Positions 22,400 through 28,721 of a stretch of DNA of 64,000 bases are shown here, in pieces (position 1 is the stretch's first letter; each line of letters begins with the position of its first letter). The position numbers and the translations under genes were made by a program. This stretch comes from Anaeromyxobacter dehalogenans 2CP-1 (GTDB lineage: Bacteria; Myxococcota; Myxococcia; Myxococcales; Anaeromyxobacteraceae). Below the pieces are notes generated by a model, which was given only the letters and a program-made list of their open reading frames with translations, made no database searches and was not told the DNA's origin. The stretch spans positions 248,001-312,000 of the forward strand of contig NC_011891.1 of NCBI RefSeq assembly GCF_000022145.1, read 5' to 3'.

Positions 22400-22405
22400 T
22401 ATACT
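22400..22405 (+). promoter_or_regulatory. Candidate -10 box of the TetR gene
   Basis: TATACT 26 bases before the TetR ATG. No convincing -35 element at the right spacing. Confidence 0.4.
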
Positions 22406-22431
22406 GCGCGCGCCCCGGCCCGGAGCGAGCC

Positions 22432-23037
22432 ATGTCCCCGCGCGAGAAGCTGGTCGAGACCGCCGCAGCGCTGTTCTACCGGCACGGCTGCCACGCCGTG
22501 GGGATCGACACGGTCCTCGCCGAGGCAGGCGTGGCCAAGATGACCCTGTACCGGCACTTCCGCTCGAAGGACGAGCTGGTGCTCGCAGCGCTGCGCCGGA
22601 TGGACGAGCGGTTCCGCAACGCGTTCATGGCCGCGGTGGAGCGGGCGTCGGACACGCCGGCGGGCCGGCTCGACGCGCTGTTCGACGTGGTGCGCGAGTG
22701 GGTTCGCGGGAAGGACTTCTACGGCTGCCCGTTCATCAACGTCACGGCCGAGTTCGCCGCGCACGACGACCCGGTCCACGTCGCGGCGGCCGAGCACAAG
22801 CGGCTCGCGCTCGAGTACATCGAGCGGCTCGCCGCCGAGGCGGGCGCTGCCGACGCGCGCGGGCTGGCCCGGGCGCTGAAGGTGCTCCTGGAGGGCTGCA
22901 CGGTGCTCGCGCAGGTCACCGGTCAACCCGGGTTCGTGGACGACGCGCAGCAGGCCGCGCGGCTGGTGCTCCAGGAGGGGCTCCGAGGCGCCGTGCCCGC
23001 GCGCGCGCCGCGCCGGCCGCGCCGCGCGCGGACGTGA
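22432..23037 (+). CDS. TetR/AcrR-family transcriptional regulator
   Basis: 201-residue DNA-binding repressor. The N-terminal helix-turn-helix is clear: LVETAAALFYRHGCHAVGIDTVL followed by AGVAKMTLYRHFRSKDELV. The C-terminal ligand domain has one cysteine-containing stretch (YGCPFINV), common in the subgroup that controls detoxification genes. It lies divergent from the DsrE-like gene, and the palindrome at 22320-22335 is its likely binding site. The protein ends in a basic Arg/Pro-rich tail. Ligand unknown. Confidence 0.9.
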   Translation: MSPREKLVETAAALFYRHGCHAVGIDTVLAEAGVAKMTLYRHFRSKDELVLAALRRMDERFRNAFMAAVERASDTPAGRLDALFDVVREWVRGKDFYGCPFINVTAEFAAHDDPVHVAAAEHKRLALEYIERLAAEAGAADARGLARALKVLLEGCTVLAQVTGQPGFVDDAQQAARLVLQEGLRGAVPARAPRRPRRART

Positions 23038-23051
23038 GCTCCTCCCCGCTC

Positions 23052-23118
23052 CTTCGGTCGTTCGTGTTCGGTCGTTCGGTCGTTTCCCGTCGTTTCCCGA
23101 CCTCGTTCGTTTCCCGAC
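23052..23118 (+). repeat. Short degenerate tandem repeats (TCGTT/TCGTTTCCCG)
   Basis: Overlapping repeats of TTCGGTCGTT followed by three TCGTTTCCCG-like units. The run lies between the TetR stop and REP-like copy 6. T-rich compared with its surroundings. Confidence 0.6.
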
Positions 23119-23129
23119 CCAGAGTCATT
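23116..23129 (+). repeat. REP-like repeat copy 6
   Basis: Exact GACCCAGAGTCATT. Paired in inverse orientation with copies 7 and 8 across the gap between the TetR and FAD-oxidoreductase genes. Confidence 0.75.
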
Positions 23130-23242
23130 GATCGCGCGGGATGCGAGATCGTCCGCGCCGCGGACCCTTTCGCGCAAGTCGGCGATCTCACGGGGCCGAA
23201 CGGCGACCCCGGGTCCGCCGGCCGTACGCAGACGCCGCGCGA

Positions 23243-23256
23243 AATGACTCTGGGTC
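23243..23256 (-). repeat. REP-like repeat copy 7
   Basis: Exact reverse complement of copy 6 (AATGACTCTGGGTC), 113 bp after it. Confidence 0.75.
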
Positions 23257-23287
23257 CGGATCGGCGCAGCGGGATGAGCGGTGCCAG

Positions 23288-23301
23288 AATGACTCTGGGT
23301 C
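23288..23301 (-). repeat. REP-like repeat copy 8
   Basis: Same exact 14-mer as copy 7, 45 bp further on and only four bases from the stop of the FAD-oxidoreductase gene. Confidence 0.75.
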
Positions 23302-23305
23302 GGGA

Positions 23306-24730
23306 TCAGAGGCCGAGGTCGCGCAGGGCGGCGCGGGCGGCCTGCCAGCCGCACATGCCGTGGACGCCCCCGCCGGGCGGGGTGGAGGCGGAGCAGAGGT
23401 AGAGCCCGGGCACGGGGGTGGACCACGGGTCGGGGGACAGCACCGGACGGGCGACGAGCTGGGCGAGCGACGCCTCCCCGCCGCCCACGTCCCCGCCGAC
23501 CAGGTTCGCGTCCTCCTGCTCGAGCGCCGGCGGACCGCGCACGGCGCGGGCCAGCACGAGCTCGCGGAACCCGGGCGCGAAGCGCTCCACCTGCGCCTCG
23601 ACCGCGTCGGTGAGGTCCCCGTCGAACCCGCGCGGCACGTGGCAGTACGCCCACGCCACGTGTCCCCCGGGCGGCGCGCGCGACGGGTCGAAGCGCGTGG
23701 GCTGCGCGAGCAGCACGAACGGCCGCGCCGGCACCTCGCCGCGCTCGACGGCCGCCTCGGCGGCGGCGATCTCCTCCAGCGTGCCGCCGAGGTGCACCGT
23801 GCCGGCGACGGCGCAGGCCGCGGCCCGCCACGGGATGGGACCGGCGAGCGCCCAGTCGAGCTTGAAGGCGCCGGGCCCGTAGCGGAACGCGGCGAGCCGC
23901 CGGGCGTAGCGCGCCGGGAGCCGCGCCCCGGCCACCCGCAGCACCTGCCGCGGCGTGAGGTCGAGCATCACCGCGCGCGCCGGCGGGAGGTCCTCGAGGC
24001 GGTGCACCTCGGCCGAGGTCGCGAGCTCGCCCCCGCGCGCCCGGAGCTCCGCGGCGAGCGCCGCCGCGATGGCGCCGGCGCCGCCCTCCGGGAACGGCCA
24101 GCCCACGGCGTGCCCGGCCGCGCCGAGCACCAGCGCGAAGGCGGCGCTGGCGGCGGCCTCCAGGGGCCGGTTCGCGTGCGCGGCGAGGCCGGCGAACAGC
24201 GCCCGCGCGCGCGGGCCGCGGAACCGGGCGCGGGCGAGGCGCGCGGCCGGGAGCAGCGCGGGCAGGCCGAAGCGCGCCAGCAGCAGCGGCCGCCGCGGGC
24301 GGTGCAGCACCGGACCGAGCACCTCCTCCAGCAGCGCGGGGAGCTCCCGCGCGAGCGGCGCGAACAGCGCCCGCCAGGCGCGGGCGTCCTCGCCGAGCGT
24401 CGCGTCGGTGGCCTCGAACCCCGGCCCGAGCAGCGCGGCGGTGCCGTCGTCGAGGGGGTGCGCGACCGCGGCGGGCGGCGAGATCCAGCGCAGGCCGTGC
24501 GCCGCGAGCGGCAGCGTGCGGAGGAACGGCGAGGCGACCGCGAGCGGGTGGACCGCCGAGCAGTGATCGTGCAGGAAGCCGGGGAGGGTGAGCGGCAGGG
24601 TGCGCGCGCCCCCGCCGGCGGTCGCCGCCGCCTCGCGCACCAGCACCCGCAGCCCGGCGCCCCCCAGCGCCACCGCGGCCGCGAGGCCGTTCGGCCCCGA
24701 GCCGACCACCACGGCGTCCGGCGTGCGCAC
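23306..24730 (-). CDS. FAD-dependent oxidoreductase of the phytoene desaturase-like family
   Basis: 474 residues, GTG start. N-terminal dinucleotide-binding VVVGSGPNGLAAAVALGGAG for FAD, then TLPGFLHDHCSAVHPLA, and the C-terminal second FAD-contact block GLYLCSASTPPGGGVHGMCG typical of COG1233 (phytoene dehydrogenase and related proteins). Members desaturate or isomerise lipids and isoprenoids, and many have no known substrate. No carotenoid genes are nearby, so a carotenoid role is not supported. Bordered at its 3' end by REP-like repeats. Confidence 0.87.
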   Translation of the reverse strand: MRTPDAVVVGSGPNGLAAAVALGGAGLRVLVREAAATAGGGARTLPLTLPGFLHDHCSAVHPLAVASPFLRTLPLAAHGLRWISPPAAVAHPLDDGTAALLGPGFEATDATLGEDARAWRALFAPLARELPALLEEVLGPVLHRPRRPLLLARFGLPALLPAARLARARFRGPRARALFAGLAAHANRPLEAAASAAFALVLGAAGHAVGWPFPEGGAGAIAAALAAELRARGGELATSAEVHRLEDLPPARAVMLDLTPRQVLRVAGARLPARYARRLAAFRYGPGAFKLDWALAGPIPWRAAACAVAGTVHLGGTLEEIAAAEAAVERGEVPARPFVLLAQPTRFDPSRAPPGGHVAWAYCHVPRGFDGDLTDAVEAQVERFAPGFRELVLARAVRGPPALEQEDANLVGGDVGGGEASLAQLVARPVLSPDPWSTPVPGLYLCSASTPPGGGVHGMCGWQAARAALRDLGL

Positions 24731-24899
24731 CGCCCCCTCCTAGCGGCGGTGCCCCGGCGGCGCAGCCGGGCGGCCGGGCACGCGCGTCGGCGCCACCGCG
24801 GGTCACCCGACCGGAGCGGCCCGTTTCGACTACACTCCGGCGCCCGAGATCCTTTTCCCGCCTCGCGCGTTCCCCCGGCGAGGCCCAGGCGACACGCGC

Positions 24900-25508
24900 G
24901 TGCCGGACGAGAGCGACGAGCGGCTGATGCTCCGGTTCCGGGACGGCGACGCCCGGGCGTTCGAGGCCCTCGTGCGCCGCCACCGGACGCCGATCTTCTC
25001 CTTCCTGCTCCGCCTGACCCGCGATCGCGGCCGGGCGGAGGACCTCTGCCAGGACACGTTCCTGCGGGTGGTGAAGGCTTCCGGCGCCTGGGAGCCGCGC
25101 GCCCGCTTCCGCACCTGGCTCTACGCGATGGCCCGCAACCTGGCGGTGGACGAGTCGCGGCGCATGGCGTTCCGCCGCGCCAGCTCGCTCGAGGCGGACC
25201 CCGCCGCCTCCGCCCTGGCCGCGGACGATCCGGCGCCCGACCGCGCGGCCGACGCGGCGCTCGTCCGCCCGCTCCTCGAGGCGGCGCTCGCGTCGCTGCC
25301 CGAGGAGCAGCGCGAGGTGTTCCTGCTGCGCGAGCACGCGGGGCTCAGGTTCCCGGAGATCGCCGAGGTCACCGGCGCGCCGGAGCCGACCGTGAAGAGC
25401 CGGATGCGCTACGCGCTCGAGGCGCTGCGCGAGCGGCTCGCGGCGATGGGCGTGGAGCCGGAGGTGGCCGCGGGCGGCCCCGCCTCGACCCGGAGCGCGG
25501 CACCATGA
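24900..25508 (+). CDS. ECF-type RNA polymerase sigma factor
   Basis: 202-residue sigma-70 family factor with only regions 2 and 4. Region 2: FEALVRRHRTPIFSFLLRLTRD then AEDLCQDTFLRVVK and FRTWLYAMARNLAVD. Region 4: ASLPEEQREVFLLREHAGLRFPEIAEV followed by PTVKSRMRYALEALRERL. GTG start. TACACT lies 64 bases upstream as a possible -10. Its stop overlaps the ATG of the next gene (ATGA), which encodes its probable anti-sigma factor. Target genes are unknown. Confidence 0.92.
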   Translation: MPDESDERLMLRFRDGDARAFEALVRRHRTPIFSFLLRLTRDRGRAEDLCQDTFLRVVKASGAWEPRARFRTWLYAMARNLAVDESRRMAFRRASSLEADPAASALAADDPAPDRAADAALVRPLLEAALASLPEEQREVFLLREHAGLRFPEIAEVTGAPEPTVKSRMRYALEALRERLAAMGVEPEVAAGGPASTRSAAP

Positions 25509-26824
25509 GCGACGAACGCTTCCACGAGCGCCTCGGGGCGCGGCTGCACGACGCCATCCTGGAGCACGCGTACGGCGAGCTGCCGGCGGGCGAGGGGCGG
25601 GCGCTGGAGCGCCATCTCGAGGCGTGCGAGGCCTGCCGCGCCGAGCTCGGGCGCATCCGCGGGACCCGCGCGCGCATGTCCGGCCTGGAGGAGGCGCCGG
25701 CGCCCGAGCGCGGCGAGGCGGTGCTCCTCGCCGCGGCGCGCGAGGCCGCCGATGCGCGCAGGCGGCGGCGGCGCCTGCCGGCGTGGACGTGGGGCGCCGC
25801 GCTCTCCGCGGTGGCGCTCGTCGCGGTGGGCGCGGTCTCCTACCGGCTGCTCGCGCTCCACCCCGGCCCCGCGCTCCGCGACGATCCGGAGGCGCTGCTC
25901 GGCCGCGCCGCCGCGCCCGCGCCGCAGGCCGGGACCGAAGCGGCCACGCCCGCCGCGCCGGAGGCCCCGGCCGCCGCCGCGGCGCCGGTGGCCGGACCGG
26001 ACGACGTCCGCGCCGAGCGGGCCCGCCCCGCCGCCCCGCCCGCGCCGGAGCGCCGGCGCGAGCCCCCGCGTCCGCTCGGCGCGGCGAAGGCGGCGCCGGC
26101 CGCTGCGCCAGCTGCCGCGCGCGCCGGCGAGCCGGAGGCTGACGCGCCCGTGGCGCCGCGCACCTTCCGCGCGCCTGCCCCCGCGCCCGCGCCCGCGACC
26201 GCCGAGCGGACCGTCGCCCCGCCCGCGCCCGCGCCGACCGCCGAGCGGACCGTCGCCCCGCCCACGCCGGAGCCCACGCCGGCGACGAGGGCCACGCCCG
26301 CGCCGGCGCCGCGCGCCCTCCGCGCGGAGGCCACCGAGGCCGCGCCGCCGGCCGCCGGCTCGGCGCCGGCCGCGACGCTCGAGGCCGTGCCCGCGCCCGA
26401 GCACGCGGCGGGCGCTCGCCGGGCCGCGACCGCGGCCCGCGGGCAGGCGCCGGACGCCGCCGCCGCGCCGGCGGGATCCAGCGCGCTGGCGCGGTGGCGC
26501 GCGCTGCAGCAGGCGGGTGCGCTGCGCGGCGAGGTGGTGACGTTCACCGACTGTGACGGCGAGGCGTGGCGCAAGGTGGAGCGCGACGCGCAGGGCCGGG
26601 TGGTGCGGTACGTCCGCCACGGCCGGCTGGCGGGGCGCGCCTTCGAGGCCGACCTCTACTACGGCGAGGACGGCGCGCTGGCGCTGGCGCGCTACCGCGA
26701 GGAGGGCGGCCCCTGGCGCGAGGCGCGGCCGCCCGGGACCGACGGCGCGATCCCCGAGGCCGCGCTCCGGCCCGCCCGCGCCGCGGATGCGCGCGCGGAC
26801 GCGCCGCCCCGCTGCGGCCCCTGA
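25505..26824 (+). CDS. Anti-sigma factor with zinc-finger N-terminus and long Ala/Pro periplasmic stalk
   Basis: 439 residues. The N-terminal ~80 residues are an anti-sigma zinc-binding domain (HLEACEACRAEL, the His-x3-Cys-x2-Cys motif), which should bind the ECF factor encoded by the overlapping upstream gene. One membrane helix follows (about residues 98-120). A ~230-residue Ala/Pro/Glu-rich stretch includes two near-identical TAERTVAPP units. The last ~110 residues form a compact domain (FTDCDGEAWRKVERDAQGRVVRYV...) likely outside the membrane, perhaps the sensor. The 3' end is duplicated just downstream. Confidence 0.88.
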   Translation: MSDERFHERLGARLHDAILEHAYGELPAGEGRALERHLEACEACRAELGRIRGTRARMSGLEEAPAPERGEAVLLAAAREAADARRRRRRLPAWTWGAALSAVALVAVGAVSYRLLALHPGPALRDDPEALLGRAAAPAPQAGTEAATPAAPEAPAAAAAPVAGPDDVRAERARPAAPPAPERRREPPRPLGAAKAAPAAAPAAARAGEPEADAPVAPRTFRAPAPAPAPATAERTVAPPAPAPTAERTVAPPTPEPTPATRATPAPAPRALRAEATEAAPPAAGSAPAATLEAVPAPEHAAGARRAATAARGQAPDAAAAPAGSSALARWRALQQAGALRGEVVTFTDCDGEAWRKVERDAQGRVVRYVRHGRLAGRAFEADLYYGEDGALALARYREEGGPWREARPPGTDGAIPEAALRPARAADARADAPPRCGP

Positions 26825-26910
26825 TGGACCGGCTCGGCGCCGAGGCCGCGCTCCAGCCCGCCCGCGCCGCGGACGCGCGCGCGGATGCGCCGCCGCGCTG
26901 CGGCCCCTGA
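26755..26910 (+). repeat. Tandem duplication of the 3' end of the anti-sigma gene
   Basis: A 70-bp block (26755-26824) is repeated at 26841-26910 with four mismatches, offset 86 bp. The first copy ends with the real stop codon. The second is out of frame with it but in its own frame encodes the same C-terminal peptide ending APPRCGP and stop. Presumably a slipped or unequal duplication. Confidence 0.8.
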
Positions 26911-27035
26911 TCCCTCCGTCCGCGCCGCCGTCGACCACCGGCGCCGCCCTGCGCGCCCCGGCCTCGCTCTTCGCGTGGACCCCGCCCCGGCGCGCGCCCC
27001 CGCGGCCGCGCCGGACGGCGGCCGCCGGGAGGGGC

Positions 27036-27041
27036 TACACT
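27036..27041 (+). promoter_or_regulatory. Candidate -10 box directly before the glycosyltransferase start
   Basis: TACACT exactly six bases before the ATG at 27048, which would put transcription start on the ATG (leaderless). No good -35 seen; GGGAGGGG lies upstream of this box and is too far from the ATG to be a normal ribosome-binding site. Confidence 0.4.
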
Positions 27042-27047
27042 GCTCGC

Positions 27048-28151
27048 ATGGCGCGCATCCTCTACGGCGTGGCGGGGGAGGGGATGGGGCACGCGGTCCG
27101 CTCGCGGGTGATCATCGATCACCTCGCGCGCACGCACGACGTGCAGGTCGTCGTCTCGGGCCGCGCGCACGACTACCTGAAGGCCCGCGAGCGGGATCGC
27201 CTGGGCGTGAACCGGATCTGGGGCCTCTCCATCGTCTACGAGGACAACGAGGTCCGGAGCTTCCGCACCGTGCTGAAGAACGTCGGCGGCGCGGTGGCGG
27301 GCGGGTGGCCGCGGAACGTGAAGGCCTACTTCGACCTCACCGAGTCGTTCCGGCCGGAGGTGGTCGTCTCGGATTTCGAGACCTGGAGCTACCTGTACGC
27401 GCGCACCCACGGCCTGCCCTGCATCTCGGTGGACAACAACCAGGCGGTGAACCGCTGCGACCACCCGCCGGAGATCCTCTCCGGCCACGAGGCCGAGTAC
27501 CTGGTGGCGAAGGGCGTGGTGAAGGCCAAGCTCCCCGGCTGCTTCCACTACCTCATCGCCACGTTCTTCCAGGCGCCGGTGGCGAAGCCGCGCACCAGCC
27601 TCCACCCGCCGGTGCTGCGCCCGGAGATCCTGGCGGCGCGCGCCGAGCCCGGCGCGCACCTGCTCGTCTACCAGACCTCGACCTCCAACGAGGCGCTGCC
27701 GGAGATCCTGCGCGGCGCCGGCGTGGAGTGCCGCGTGTACGGCCTGCGCCGCGAGCTCACCCAGGACCTGCGCGAGGGCAACCTCGTCCACCGCCCGTTC
27801 TCCGAGGCGCGCTTCGTGGAGGACCTGCGCACCGCGCGCGCGGTGATCTCGGGCGGCTCCTTCACCCTGATGACCGAGGCGGTGTATCTCCACAAGCCCA
27901 TGCTGGCCATCCCGGTGAAGCGGCAGTTCGAGCAGGTGCTGAACGCGCGCTACCTCCAGGCGCTCGGCTACGGCGCCACCGCCGACGACCTCGACGCGCG
28001 CGTGCTCGACGGCTTCCTCGCGCGGCTGCCCGAGCTCGAGCGCGGCCTCTCGCGCTACCGCCAGGACGGGAACCGCGAGCTGCTCGCGAAGCTCGACGAC
28101 GTGCTGGCGCGCGCGCTCGACGGCGGCGCGCCCGGGGAGCCGCGGGCGTGA
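27048..28151 (+). CDS. MJ1255/VC2487-type glycosyltransferase
   Basis: 367-residue GT-B-fold protein of the family often named 'teichoic acid biosynthesis protein' or MJ1255/VC2487 conserved protein. It has the N-terminal GVAGEGMGHAVRSRVI glycine/His motif of GT28-like transferases, VVVSDFETWSYLYARTHGLP, SVDNNQAVNRCDHP, and the donor-site block AVISGGSFTLMTEAVYLHKPMLAIP. Probably transfers a sugar from a nucleotide donor in envelope polysaccharide or glycolipid synthesis; acceptor unknown. Its stop overlaps the GTG start of rlmH. Confidence 0.85.
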   Translation: MARILYGVAGEGMGHAVRSRVIIDHLARTHDVQVVVSGRAHDYLKARERDRLGVNRIWGLSIVYEDNEVRSFRTVLKNVGGAVAGGWPRNVKAYFDLTESFRPEVVVSDFETWSYLYARTHGLPCISVDNNQAVNRCDHPPEILSGHEAEYLVAKGVVKAKLPGCFHYLIATFFQAPVAKPRTSLHPPVLRPEILAARAEPGAHLLVYQTSTSNEALPEILRGAGVECRVYGLRRELTQDLREGNLVHRPFSEARFVEDLRTARAVISGGSFTLMTEAVYLHKPMLAIPVKRQFEQVLNARYLQALGYGATADDLDARVLDGFLARLPELERGLSRYRQDGNRELLAKLDDVLARALDGGAPGEPRA

Positions 28152-28609
28152 AGGTCCGGGTGGTGGCGGTGGGCCGGGATCGCTCGGGCCTGTACGCGCC
28201 GGCGGTGGACGAGTACGCGAAGCGGCTCGGCCGCTACCTGCGCTTCGAGCTGGTGGAGGTGCCGGAGGCGCGCAAGCTCGCCGGCACCGCGGGCGCGAAG
28301 GGCGAGGAGGGCGCGACGCTCCTCGCGAAGGTCGGGCCGCGCGAGCGGGTGGTGGTGCTCGACGAGCGCGGCGACGAGCTCACCAGCGTGGCCTTCGCCG
28401 AGCGCGTGCGCCGCTGGATGGAGCGCGGCCAGGACGTGGCGCTCCTCATCGGCGGGTCGGACGGGCTCGCGCCGGAGGTGCTGGCCCGGGCCGACGAGCG
28501 GCTGGCGGTGTCGCGCTTCACGCTGGCGCACCGGCTGGCGCGGCTGGTGCTCGTCGAGCAGCTCTACCGCGCCATGACCATCCTCCGCGGCGAGCCCTAC
28601 CACAAGTGA
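28148..28609 (+). CDS. rlmH: 23S rRNA (pseudouridine1915-N3)-methyltransferase
   Basis: SPOUT-family methyltransferase that methylates pseudouridine 1915 in helix 69 of 23S rRNA in the assembled ribosome. 153 residues, full length. The SAM knot motif LLIGGSDGLAP and the family signature at the C-terminus, LVLVEQLYRAMTILRGEPYHK-like with a final YHK, are present. GTG start overlaps the upstream stop as GTGA, indicating translational coupling. RlmH is usually encoded next to rsfS; here rsfS lies 23 kb away. Confidence 0.95.
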   Translation: MKVRVVAVGRDRSGLYAPAVDEYAKRLGRYLRFELVEVPEARKLAGTAGAKGEEGATLLAKVGPRERVVVLDERGDELTSVAFAERVRRWMERGQDVALLIGGSDGLAPEVLARADERLAVSRFTLAHRLARLVLVEQLYRAMTILRGEPYHK

Positions 28610-28721
28610 AACCGGCGCGCTGCCCCGCGCCCGCGGGCCCCGCGCACCCATGGGTCACGGCGGTGGGCTTGCGCGCCGCCGCCCGCGCTGCGACAACCAG
28701 CCGACCACCTCGGGAGCCCAC

